A stretch of 64,000 nt of DNA from Bursaphelenchus xylophilus (taxonomy: Eukaryota; Nematoda; Chromadorea; Rhabditida; Aphelenchoididae). The notes beneath the pieces were generated by a model, which saw only the letters and a list, made by a program, of their open reading frames with translations, was not told the origin of the DNA and did no database searches. A program made the position numbers and the translations under genes. Positions 39,696 to 51,094 of this stretch are shown here, piece after piece. The first letter of the stretch is position 1; each line of letters starts with the position of its first letter. The stretch is from positions 6,448,001 through 6,512,000 of the forward strand of contig CAJFCV020000003.1 of the NCBI GenBank assembly GCA_904066235.2. The letters are read 5' to 3'.

Positions 39696-40635
39696 CTACG
39701 TGTATGTACCCGCGTCCTGATTCAACATTAATCGAAAGAAGAAAGCCTTGTTGTTGACCTTGTAAAGGAAAATGCAGTGGCCAAACCCTGTAATCAAACT
39801 TATCGGCGACTGAACCATGGCTGTTCTGAGATGTCTTTCGTTGTAGGTCACCCCGATTCCTTTGTAATCTGATCCAATTGCATTTAAATTGATATCAGAA
39901 TCAGAAGTGTCTTGGTGAAGCTGAATCCAATGTCCGCTTTCATTGTCAAACATATGGATCTCGTTGGAATCAGACAATTTGATCAGTTTCCTGGTGTCTG
40001 GATCCATAAATCCACCGAATAATGTAAACTTGGCATTGCCGGGTTCGGGAGGAACTGTCACACGGGTTCCCGTAAAGGTCTTCTGAAACCATTGTAATAA
40101 ACTCAATTAGTCCTGCAGTTGGCCTACGTCATTGTGATTTAAGGAGATCCGAAGAAGCGGAGTAGCACCTTGAATCATTCCTCGGTCATAAATATAAAGA
40201 TCATTACTTCCCGAACATAAACGGTCCGTTTCTGGATGAAGGTCATACGTTTCCATAAGCTGCATGACCTCATCTCCATCTGATGACTTGTATCGTACAT
40301 AGTCGGTATCATTAACCTCTAGTTTGATCACTTCTATTTTTAACTCATCTTTGTTATCCTACAAAGACCATGTTCAATGACAGCATTCTTACAACGCATC
40401 CTGTAAAGAAGATGTAAATACATCTCTGTGGTGATGTGGTAAAATAGCTATACACAATCTCTTCGAACTTCAACACCCATCTTTGCTTCCAAGAGTTAGG
40501 CAGGAACAGATTTACAGACCAAATTACAATACTGTTGCCATTTCTGTAGTGAACATACAATTCCTTATCGATTACTCCGATGGGTCGCACAGTGGATCCT
40601 CCGATTTTGGGTAATTCAATCCTCCAGGGCTTCAT
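39696..40635 (-). CDS. Unrecognised conserved-looking protein, three exons
   Basis: Exons in coding order 40635-40393, 40358-40128, 40082-39696 join through 34- and 45-nt introns (GTAAGA...TTTGTAG and GTAGGC...TTTCAG) with phase 0 throughout; 286 residues. I do not recognise the family. It has no signal peptide or membrane helix. The sequence alternates short beta-type strands with polar turns: PIGVIDKELYVHYRNGNSI, SNDLYIYDRG, TLFGGFMDPDTRKL, EIHMFDNESGHW, GHCIFLYKVNNKAFFF. Repeated 'strand, aromatic, polar turn' blocks of this type are common in beta-propeller or kelch-like proteins, but no canonical kelch GG pair or WD motif is present. It is divergent from kinesin-1 heavy chain with a 906-bp gap. 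Gene reality is well supported by three long in-phase exons; function is unknown. Confidence 0.7.
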
Positions 40636-41541
40636 TTCACAAGTAATCCCCGATCAATCCCCAAGGAAAGAGATAAGAGAGGGGCAAAGACCGGAGAGGT
40701 GGATGACCAATTGTTTTTGGGACAAACTATGCTCAGTTTTTGAGTATAATATGTACGGTGTTTTTCTTTCATTTGCGAGTATCAAAGGGATGAAATTTAT
40801 TAAACGAAAATCTTTTCCACAAGCTCGCAAGCTTACATGTAGTAAGCTCGGTTACCCACCCTTTCGGGACAGATTTCGAAATCCTAATGCCAGTTCAAAA
40901 TCGTTTTTTTTTGTGGAAAAGACTGGAGCTCCAGTCCTTTTCTGGAGGGAAGAAAAGGATTGTTCCGCAAAGCTCGACGGAATAAAACTAGTGCGTCCCT
41001 TCGACGGCTAAACGAGGAGTGACGCACCGCTTTATTCCGATGAACATCTCCAGCCGCGCAGTCAAAATGCTGGCGAGCGAGAGGGTGCATTGCGGTAAAA
41101 ATTCGCATTGCATTTCCAATTTATAACCGCTGAGATTGCAAAATATAGAGTTGAGAGTGTAGTGGAGATTTCTAGGGGAACCGGAGGGTTTGCCCAGCTG
41201 GCCAGGTGTCCCAAGCCTTCGATCCTCTCTCCCGCTCCCTTTTTTCATAATTAAATCGAATACAACGCCTAGAGTTCATCAGGTGATTCATCAATGCCGA
41301 CATTTCTTGTGACAATTCTATTTTCTTTATCAGAAAATTGGTCGCGCTGATTCATTTTTCAGACTTATTTTTAGGCTTCGTGGAAATTGGGCAGAGTGAA
41401 ATTGGACAGAGTGAAACTCGACAGATTTTTTTCACTGCAATTATTTCTGTCCAACTTCACTCTGTCCAATTTCCACGAAGCCTTATTTTTTTATATATTT
41501 TTTTAGTTCTTCAAACTTCGACTGGGTTTTTGAGCCCGAAC
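40636..41541. other. Divergent region upstream of kinesin-1
   Basis: No gene recognised. A GGAGCTCC-centred palindrome (AAAAGACTGGAGCTCCAGTC with its TTTT complement) lies near 40917-40940, and a short MITE lies at 41371-41485. The rest is probably promoter. Confidence 0.45.
41371..41485. mobile_element. Small foldback MITE with TTA duplication
   Basis: The element 41374-41482 (109 bp) has ends GGCTTCGTGGAAATTGG and its reverse complement; the arms continue through CAGAGTGAA. TTA is directly repeated at 41371-41373 and 41483-41485. The left arm is internally duplicated (CAGAGTGAAATTGGACAGAG). It lies 57 bp before the kinesin start codon. Confidence 0.8.
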
Positions 41542-44500
41542 ATGGCGCAGGACCCATCTGAATGCTGTATTCAGGTGTTTTGCCGCGTTAGGCCTCTAAA
41601 CGAAAGCGAAAAGAAGAATGGATCTGCATTTGTGACCCGATTCCCCTCAAAAGACTCCATCAATGTCGGGGTAAGATGAGTTATTGATTTTGTGACATTT
41701 TTTAGGGGAAAACATATACGTTTGATCGTGTATTCGATCCTAGCTGTGACCAGGAGACCGTTTATAAGGGATCAGCTCATCATATTGTACAAGATGTTCT
41801 TAGTGGGTATAATGGAACTATTTTTGCATATGGGCAGACTTCCTCCGGTAAGACTCACACCATGGAAGGACAGATGAGCGTGGATGAAGCGGATCCTAAT
41901 CATGGTGTAATCCCCCGAATTATCAACGATATCTTCACCCACATTTACAATATGGAAGACCAGGCTTTGGAATTCCACATCAAGGTCTCGTACTTTGAGA
42001 TTTATAACGAGAAGATCCGAGATCTTCTAAATATTTCCCAAACGAACTTGACGATTCATGAAGGCAAAGATCGTGTTCCTTATGTGAAAGGTGTTACCGA
42101 GACTTTTGTCAGCAATTTTGTTGAGGTTTTGGAGATTATAAAAGAAGGACAAAACAATAGACAAAAGGCAGTTACAAGTAAGAATGCTCCAAGGTATTAA
42201 TGTATTCAGATATGAATGAGCACAGTTCTCGATCTCACAGTGTTTTCTTGATTCAAGTTGATCAAGAGAACAAACAACTCCAAAAGAAACTTTCCGGAAA
42301 ACTTTACTTGGTCGATCTGGCTGGAAGTGAGAAGGTCAGCAAGACCGGTGCTGAAGGAACAGTTCTTGAAGAAGCCAAGAATATCAACAAGTCCTTGTCT
42401 GCATTGGGTAATGTCATCTCGTCTTTAGCCGATGGAACTGTAAGTACATATTTTGTTGATGAAATATTTTTTCTAGAAAGGGCATATCCCCTACCGAGAC
42501 AGTAAACTGACCCGTATTTTACAAGAATCGCTTGGAGGAAACTCAAGAACAACCATTGTGATCTGTTGTTCGCCCGCATCCTTCAATGAAGCGGAGACGA
42601 AATCAACTCTTATGTTTGGGCAAAGGCAAGTGAAATTTGTTTGTGATAATTTTTCTCAGAGCTAAGACCATCAAGAATGTTGTTGTGGTTAACCAGGAAC
42701 TGACTGCTGCTGAATGGAAACGGCGATACGAACAGGAAAGGGAAAAGGTTACACAGTTAAGGAATCAACTCAAGTCACTGCTAAATGTGGAGGCTGAATT
42801 AAAGAGATGGAGATCTGGAGAAAAGGTTCCTGAGTCAGAATGGTTCAGCGTTGATGCCCTTGAATCGGCCGCTCAGGTGGCCATGACTCCATCGATGAGC
42901 GAGTCCATGATGTTGCCCACGATGAGAGTCGCTACTGCTTTGGATCATGAACAACTTCCAGTTGGTCCGATGACTGATGATGAGAGACGCAAATACGAAG
43001 AACAGAGACAGTTGCTCTATCAACAGGTTGATGAGAGGGATGAAGAGATTATGCAGGCAACCAGATTGGCTGAGCAACTGAAACAACAGATTGCGGACCA
43101 AGAAGAGGCCATCAACCAACGAAAGGCTGAATATGAGAAGGCCGTTCAAGAATTGGCTCAAGCTCAAGTTGAGAACGCGAAAGCCCATGACGAAGCCGAA
43201 GAGTTGTTCTCGGCTCTTCAGGAATTGGCATTGAACCTTGAGCAAAAGAAGAATGAGGTTGTTGATTTGAGAAAGGAGAATGAGACATTACAAGTAAGTT
43301 TTTTATGTCTTAAAAATTTTTCTTTAGGATGACATTTCAAAAACCCGAATGGATATTGTGAATGTGAATAGTCAGCTGGATGATATGAAGGAGCAATGCA
43401 TGGTGCAGAAACGCCGCATATATGAAGACCTCCAAAGTATGATCACCGAGCTTAGCAGCCTTGGCAATTACAGCATGCCAGCGAAGGTCAGTTACCTGTT
43501 TTTTATGTATTATATTATCGTTTGATTTCAGTTGTCTGCTGAGATGGAGTCGGATAAGCCTTTCGTAGATGAAGAATACCTTGCTCATGCTCGTATTTGT
43601 GTTTCCAAGGTCGCCAGCGACTTCAAGGCACATGCTCAGAAATTGAATAGTTTTGAGAATGGTGCTACGGATGCCGGAAAGAAATTGGAGGAGACCCAGA
43701 AGGAGCTCAACTCACTTAAGGAACAGATTCAACAGAATCAGGTTACCCGTTCCTCCCATGAACAGAAGATTACTGAACTGAAATCGCAAGTTCAAAAATT
43801 GGAGGAGGAAGTCACCACCTTGAATGTGAAACTGGCGGGATCAAATGGTGGAGACTCGTCTAATGCTGTGAAGGAATTGGAAAATCTGGTTCAGAAGAAG
43901 AATGAACAGATTCAAGAGATACAGGTAGCGTCACGTTGGTTTATTGATTCTTGTTTAGGATAAGATGCAAGCTGTTCAGCTTGAAAGAGATCAACTTCAA
44001 CGTGAATTCGACAACTTGAAGAACGAGGAGATTGAGAAGGAGAAGAAACTTAAGGATCTCTCCGCTCTTTCCGACAAACGAGAACAGACCCGTCAAGACC
44101 TCAAGGGATTGGAGGAGACTGTTAATAAGGAACTCAATTCATTGCACTCTTTGCGCCGGATGTTCATTCAAGATCTGTCCCATCGTATGAAGAAGGCTCC
44201 AACTGCAGCTGATGGGGAAGATGAGTTCTTATCTAGTCCTGCCCAAAAACAGAAGATCGCCTTCCTCCAAAACAACCTCGATCAGCTCACTCGAGTCCAC
44301 AAACAATTGGTCAGAGACAATGCAGAGTTGAGGAGTGAGCTTCCTAAACTGGAGAAACGCCTCAGGGCATCTATTGAACGGGTTAAGAACCTCGAGACGG
44401 CATTAAGAGAGACTAAGGAGAATGCCATGAGGGACAGAAAGAAGTATCAGTATGAAGTTGAGAGGATTAAGGAGGCTGTAAGGCAACGGAATATAGCCAG

Positions 44501-44645
44501 ACGAGGCGTTCAGATTGGTATGTATATGCATTCCTTTACGTATTTGTTATAATGCTTACTGTTTAAAATGAAATTTTCAGCTAAACCAATCCGACCTGGC
44601 CAGCACTATGTGACCACGCCAATGAAGCCAACTGATGGTGAGTAG
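41542..44645 (+). CDS. unc-116: Kinesin-1 heavy chain
   Basis: Exons 41542-41670, 41706-42177, 42210-42439, 42477-42625, 42660-43293, 43328-43486, 43532-43924, 43959-44517 and 44581-44645; 929 residues. This is the plus-end microtubule motor for vesicles, organelles and axonal cargo. The motor domain (1 to about 325) shows [10 protein letters not shown] (P-loop, about 85-94), [11 protein letters not shown] (switch I), [14 protein letters not shown] (switch II) and the neck-linker lead AKTIKNVV. A long coiled coil follows, broken near 600. The tail ends [14 protein letters not shown], the IAK motif that binds and inhibits the motor, so autoinhibition is predicted to be intact. Intron 4 (42626-42659) starts GCAAGT rather than GT; it is required to keep FGQR/AKTIK in frame. 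AATAAA 26 nt after the stop supports the end. It is longer than worm UNC-116 (815), nearer insect and vertebrate KHC. Confidence 0.97.
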
Positions 44646-45897
44646 ACATCCCTGTAGAAATGCTGTGATTAATAAATTTGAGGAAATTAACTTGTTTTTC
44701 TCTATCAATTAACTCAGTCCTGGATTTCAGCGGAATGAAGCGCTCAGTCCACTTAGATGGTCCCCACGCCTGATTGATCAGAAATTCAAAGTTTTTAAAT
44801 TATTCTTTATGTCCATAAAGCTCTTTTGTTATGTCCCGCTTGATGCCGGTCTTTTCCGTTGATCCCCTAATTGCTGGCTGTGACTCTAACGATGTATAAT
44901 AGAAGGATCATCCTTCTTCTGAAGCCTGTGTTACCCTCGATCATTCCCTATTCTTGATTTATCTTCTTGTCCCCACATCTCTTACGTGCTTAATCCGCCC
45001 AATCAACGGTAATATAAATGTTTTGAAGTGAGAGTTTCGCTTTACTGATATGAATTCTTAAGAAAAAAGGTTTCCGTCAGATAGAAACGACGTCATGCTT
45101 CGATCGGTGATGTACTATGTATAACTATGGAATCTTGATCTCATCGGGTGCCATAACTAATTAAAATTCCAAGGCCTTTTTAAGAGCTTGAATAAAGTTA
45201 CTATTCTTCGAAATGTAGAAACGATAGATGAAACTGTTTGGACGTATTAATCGTTGAATACTTGAGATTTTGTTTGGTTTTAAACGTCTTTCAGGAGGAT
45301 AATAATGTCCTTGTGGAGAAGCGCCGGTCTCACGTATTTGAGATACTCTCAGATTGCCAGTTCAGTTGTCAGAAGTTGTGCCAAAGTAAGTTGTGTTTAG
45401 TCGCTATACTTCATTCTGATTCAGAAAGGTGATACGAGAGCTCCTGCAACTCTGAAATTGGTGGAATGGCAGAATGGGAAACCCGTAAAGGGAAATGAAT
45501 GAGAGAAACAACTTGCAATCAGCTCATAGGAAGTTTTAACAACATCTGTCATAATTGTTTTGAACGTATTAATCAAAGTAAATGATTAGCATGAGGTATT
45601 CTTAACGGGAGTCGGTGGTTGAAGACGGAGTGATTGACAGCCTTGAAAGGAAGGGACGAGAGGAGGAAAGAAAGTTCGTTAACTCTTATTCGTTCCAAAG
45701 ACACGCCGAACCGGCGGCCGGTTTGATTTGACCCCGATTCCCTCATAAATTAGACTGACACGCGCTTGGGACTCTTTTCTTTTATTTCAATCTTGTTATA
45801 AACTTTTGATGTGGGCTCATCTGTGACGCATGCTAGAAGTTCGTAATCGTTTGGATTGGCGTTGTTATCACTGTGGAATTTCTCTTTGGTGTCACAA
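44646..45897. other. Intergenic region, nothing recognised
   Basis: Between kinesin-1 and the NRF-type gene. AT-rich with only short unsupported frames (for example 45238-45432). A polyadenylation signal of kinesin is at 44671-44676. No element ends were recognised. Confidence 0.45.
44671..44676 (+). terminator. Polyadenylation signal AATAAA of kinesin-1
   Basis: A canonical hexamer 26 nt after the kinesin stop codon supports the annotated last exon. Confidence 0.65.
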
Positions 45898-48800
45898 ATG
45901 CTCTTAGTTTTATTTGTGTATCTTTTTGTATACGGAGTCTGCGGTTGTGTCCTCTGCCCCTTCAGAATCCCGCCGTATCCCCGACCATTGGATCAATTTC
46001 GGATTCCATCTATTGAAAAGATTCTAGATGCGTCAGATTCTGTAGTCACATTATGTCGAAACAGCACCAGGTAACAAAGATAAGGTGATATTACGCTGAA
46101 ACCAGACTTGATCTAGTGTCTGCATCTTGTCGGAGCGACGTGAACCACCTGTTCTGCTCGTTGAAAGATCTGGTCGACAACTATAAGACCGAATGTCCAG
46201 GTTCCGAGTCAGCAGAAGCTTGCACAACTTGTCGTCGCAACCTGACATCACAAAAGAATAGGAATTCTTGGGTAAAAACATGTAAGAATGCACAAAAATG
46301 ATAATTGAATTTCAGGGATTGATTCTCTAGGAAAAATGCCGTCCGGCATTGGTGATGGAAATTATCATTGGCTTGGTGATTACGAGCAATGCAAACATCT
46401 TCAAAGGTATCCGGTAATTGTAAATGGCAAGGTTCATTTAGTGCGGGAATATTTAATGGAAGATATTGTTTGATTGATTTCGCTGTGCCTGACTCCGTAT
46501 CCACCTTGAAATGTGAACATACCGAGCCCTTAGAGGTATCTTTGGGTGCTTGTCTGCCTTCTAGTTGTTCCATTCCAGAGGATATTGAACTTGTTGAACG
46601 TAAGCAAGGTCGCTGATACATGTCACGATGACTTTAGATGTGACTGCACTTAAAGTAAACATTCGATGCGAACCCCAGGAAGAATGGTCGCTGCCTTCGC
46701 TGATTTTCTTGTATGTTGTCCCCAGAAATTAACTGACTTATGCTATGATTATTTTACAGTTTTTCCATCGTTGGATGGGTAGTTGCATTATTTCTTGCCA
46801 CATTTGTTGACTGGCTTGTTGTATTATCCGAGTCTTCGACCATTAAGAAGATTGTGCATGCACTATCGTTGCAAAGGAATACTCAAGAATCCTTGAGAAC
46901 TACTCGCACACAAGATCAGCAGTTATTTGCAGTCCAAGGATTACAGGTTCTGTTTGTGATCTTCTTGGTGTCTGGCAATGTTTTCTATCTTGCTATCCCA
47001 TATTTGGGTGAGTACAGTTTTATTTTTTGAAATAAAAACTCGTTTAGAGAACGTTTCGTATGCATATGATCTCTCAACTTCATTCTTCTATCAACCGATA
47101 GTGAACTACAGTTTCTTTGTGGACGGCCTTCTTGCTTTAGGGGCTCTTCGGTTGGTTTTAAAGCCCAGGGAAGAATTCAGAACAGTGAATGGGATCGTGT
47201 TATTACTCGCCAATCGATTAATTCGGTAATATTTTTTGCGTCCCGACATTTCGGGTCAGGGACAGCTCGGGTCGCGACCGGTCGGGTCAACGACACCTCG
47301 GGTCAACGTCATTTCGGGTCAACGATACCGTTTAATATTTTCGCTTCGGGACTGGAAGCGAAAAAAAAGAATTTTTTGGTAAATTTGAAAAATGTTTGAA
47401 ATGTTTTCGCTTCGGGACTTGGGAAAATGGATTTTTTGAAGAATGTGAACAAATTTTTGAAATGTTTTCGCTTTCATTTCCATACAATCATTACGACTAT
47501 CTTCTTACTCCACTCTCTGGCACTGTCTGTGTTTAAATCCCGTGCTTCCAGTTAAAAACATAAACAATGGATACGATTTTCTTATTTCCTCGTCGCTTAT
47601 AAACACTACTTCTCTTAAAAAAATTAGAAAATAAAAACTCAATTCTCAAAAGAAATCATTTTCCCCCAGTCCCAGCGAAAAAATTTCAAAATTTTGTTCA
47701 AATTGTCCAAAAAATCTTTTTTCCCAAGTCCCGAAGCGAAAACATTTCAAAAATTTTTCAAATATACCAAAAATTCTTTTTTCCCAGTCCCAAAGCGAAA
47801 ATATTAAACGGTGTCGTTGACCCGAAATTTCGTTGACCAGAGGTGTCCCTGACCCGAAATGTCGTAGCGCCTTTTGTTTCATAAGACGCGATTCGAAATT
47901 AGCTGGACGGTAGCTTAAATGAAATTACAATTTAAGAGTGTGGCCGGCCTACTTGTTCATTAACTTCTTCATTGCACGCATCTATGATCGTCTTGGAGAT
48001 GGCCCCATGTGGTCTTACAACGATCTTTCCAAGAGATGTTCAGAGAATTTACTCTCTAATATACTCCTTCTAAACAATATTCTTGGGACTAAACATACTG
48101 TAAGTGTAACTTACAAGGTAACCTTCCAAGTAGTGTTTAGACGGGGGCTTTTTATTCGCTTTAAAAACCCAACTCTTTACTTTTGGGTTAATTATATTGT
48201 ACATGAAGAGCAAGATAAGGAGAAGGGCGATTCTCTGGGCCCTGCTGACAATCCTCGCCGTCTCCGTCGTCTACAATTTTACACTGTCATACCGAGAAGG
48301 CCTTTATTCTACTCTTATCCCGACCGAGAATATTAAAGAGTAAGTTAATTACAGGTTCTCGGGAATATTATATTATGGTAACTGACTTGGCTGACGCGGC
48401 AGTCTTTTTTATTTCAGTCTGAAGGGATACGAGGTATTTGTAAACCGAATCTACATGAATCCGTTGGGAAGATCAGGGCCTTATATTATCAGCTTGATTA
48501 TGACAATATTGTATAAGGAATCACAGAGAAATACGTTCAGTCAGGTATGTTACTTTAGAGTCACCCTACGCAGAAGGTTTCACATTCTCTAATTCCCTGA
48601 AGACCTAGACTATCGAAACTGCCAATTTCAGATGCGAGGATCGGTCGTCTTCTGTATGAATGTGATCGGCCTCTTATTAATTATTTGGACACCATTTTAT
48701 CTTGACTCTAGCCATAGCAGCATATTGAACGCTATCTATTCTAGTGCTCATCGCACAGTTTGGGCCTTCTTGGTGGTCTGTGCAGTGTTCAGTCTGAATC

Positions 48801-49252
48801 ACATGAGCAAAGGGAATGGTAAGTTTGCAACGATCGGACAGTGACTGTCGTTTACAGTATTCCGCGGTTTATCTGATACCTTCGCCCAACTTTTTCTCTT
48901 TGTTTTTATAATATTTCCAGCGCTGAATGCGATCCTCGGATGGAGAGTGTTTCTGCCTTTGAGCAAGTTGACGTATTTGGTGTTTCTGATCTCGGAGCCC
49001 GTCGCCCTCTCATTGTTCGCTTCCCTCCATCGCCCCACATACGCCACTTCTCTCTCCACGGTGGGTCGCAAGAATTAGGAAAGGGAGAAAAAGCTCCGGG
49101 ATTACTGTAGCGTCTTCTTTCAGCTGCTGACCTGTTTGGGCAGTGTCTATGTGTCGTATGTGATCGCCTTTCTCATCGACATTGGAGTGGCACGACCAGT
49201 GCGACATCTTCTGGAAGCATCCATTCCGTGGATAAAATCGAACCGAGGCTGA
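45898..49252 (+). CDS. NRF-type acyltransferase-3 membrane protein (nose-resistant-to-fluoxetine family)
   Basis: Thirteen exons: 45898-46070, 46106-46281, 46316-46406, 46442-46599, 46638-46710, 46760-47007, 47048-47225, 47937-48103, 48141-48339, 48418-48544, 48632-48818, 48921-49060, 49124-49252; 681 residues. Worm NRF-6/NDG-4-type proteins transport or acylate lipids across intestinal and other membranes. A signal peptide (MLLVLFVYLFVYGVCG) leads to the Cys-rich NRF domain, with WIDSLGKMPSGIGDGNYHWLG split after its eleventh residue, GDYEQC, and RYCLIDF. An acyltransferase-3 domain of about ten membrane helices follows (DQQLFAVQGLQVLFV, RRRAILWALLTILAV, LSKLTYLVFLISEPV). The family's late YL(V/I)H histidine is Ser here (FLIS), and the usual WW before NLLYINN is missing (ENLLSNILLLNN). 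Intron 3 is only 35 nt. The donor of intron 8 must be GTGTAA at 48104, 4 nt past a better-looking GTAAGT, to keep frame. Intron 7 holds a foldback. Confidence 0.82.
47238..47871. repeat. Foldback element in NRF-gene intron 7
   Basis: The ends read GCGTCCCGACATTTCGGGTC (47238 on) and, from the right end inwards on the minus strand, GGCGCTACGACATTTCGGGT. Each arm has short tandem CGGGTCAACGAC-type units followed by CGTTTAATATTTTCGCTT and an AT-rich stretch GAATTTTTTGG that also pairs across the element. The unpaired middle spans about 47470-47650. No clear target-site duplication. It occupies most of the 711-bp intron. Confidence 0.8.
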
Positions 49253-49407
49253 AGTATGGGTCAGAGAAGACCAATAACACTATTATTTATTCAAGAAATT
49301 TATTTTCACAAAACATTTAAATACAATTTGAGAATAAAACATCGAGATCAAAAAGGTTACAGAAGATTGTAACTAATGATTAACACAATCATGCTTGCCT
49401 CAGGCAT

Positions 49408-51094
49408 CTAACCGAAGAATTGCTGAGAAGGAAAACAATTCGGAGTTGGGTAATACGAAGACATGGCATCGTATGCGGGATACTTCACATCCAGCATGTC
49501 GATCTTGTTGTCCGTGTAGTTGGGCGCCTGAGGGAACATGGGATGGGCTGTCGACCAGGGATTGAGGGAGTTATCAAGCATTGGCTGACTGAAGGCCGAA
49601 TGGGAGAAAGGCATCTGATTCGCTGAAGAAGGTAAGGGAATCATGGGAGACGAGGTGGGGATGGTTGTAGATAACGAAGGGCCTAGACCCGGCCCTAGAC
49701 CCAGTTGTTGGTCTTGGGCTTGTCCGTTCATCATGCTGAGAGTGTTCAGCGTCTTTAGAGGGTCTTCTTCGTTATTAATCATTCCATTACTGACTGGCTC
49801 CACCGAATTTGGGGTGCTTATCCCAGTGGAGTCATTGTCCTCATCTGACGTTCGACTTCGGTTTCCTTCGTTTGGTCCCCCTCTTTTTTGTTTCTTCTGT
49901 TTCGATCGTCGGTTTTGGAACCATATTTTCACCTGAAATGATTAAATTAAAAACAATACTTCCCAGTTTCCCCTTGTTTATCGTTTTAGATTACCGGACG
50001 CTCCGATCCTCAGGTAACATGTCTCTACGGATATATAGATAAACAAAGGCGCCCCCTTTGTTCCCAGAATGTCATTACCCGAAGCAATCGGAATCTAGTT
50101 GACGCATCTTGACCCCAAATAAAAAGAGGCCCCTACGTGGACACGACCCAGAAACATCCTTATAATGATGCAATTCGATGCAACAGCTTCCGTACTTGGG
50201 TAACATATGCTAGAGCGATGGCCCCACGGGGAGACACGGAGTCATCAAAACGCGTGCCATTCAAGGGATCGGGGACTCATCAAATTGTGACAGGTAACAT
50301 GCAAAAAACACAAAGGCCCCCAATCCCTTCCTGCTGTCACCGCAGCGGTTGTTTGAAGGCCGATCGATCCCAGAGATAAGGCTCCGGAAATTGACTCACC
50401 TGAGTTTGGGTCAGGCCAAGAACATTCGCTAGCTCGGCTCGGTCCGGTAACGTCAGGTACTGGGTCCCTTCGAACCGCTTCTGAAGTTCCTGGAGTTGTT
50501 GAGCTGTGTAGATTGTACGGGGCTTTCTCGACTTTTTGCCTTTGGAATTGATGTGGACTTCGGTGCCTTCAATGATCCTCGTTTGGGATTCACTACCCGT
50601 GAAACCTGAAACTGACAGTCAAAGTTCGAATTTTGGCCATAATATATTTTTAAACATAACTTTTCAGAAAAATAAGTATTATATACGAGTAAGTAAGTAC
50701 CTGATGTCAGTAGGTATATTTTTTCAAATTATGAAACTACTAGCCCAAACTTACTTTCTGGCGACGTACTGGCTTGTTGATAGTATTGAGGGGCGTATGG
50801 CGGTAGATTACCTGGATAGAAGCTGTTGAAGACTCCATTCGTCATAAAGTTCTGCTGAGCATAATAATTGTTGGCCGTTTGAGCTGCCAATTGTGATTGT
50901 TGAGCTTGGGAGACAGCTGGTAGAGTTGCCGGGGATGTTGAGGGGTCAAGAGGGTTGTTGGAAAAATCTTGGAAGGGCTTCTGGTCGTACGTAATGTGCG
51001 GTTTCTGTTCGATGAGGTCACCATAACTGTCCCGAGATCCCGGGTGATTCAGGTTAATGGGCTTCGAGTCGCAAGTTGACTGAGGTGATGTCAT
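49408..51094 (-). CDS. ceh-43: Distal-less (DLX) homeobox transcription factor
   Basis: Exons in coding order 51094-50755, 50605-50400, 49932-49408; 356 residues. The homeodomain (about 137-196) is split before WFQNRR by intron 2: [65 protein letters not shown] with TQYL(A/T)LP(E/D)RAELA and Gln50 is diagnostic of Distal-less; the worm member is CEH-43, needed for anterior hypodermis and dopaminergic neurons. The N-terminus is Gln/Asn/Tyr-rich with a short PPYAPQYY block and the C-terminus Pro/Ser-rich, typical of activation regions. The first ATG after TTTCAG (51102) is used as the start; the upstream frame extends only seven codons. It converges on the NRF gene (155 bp between stops). A 3.75-kb gene-free region lies upstream. 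Confidence 0.95.
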
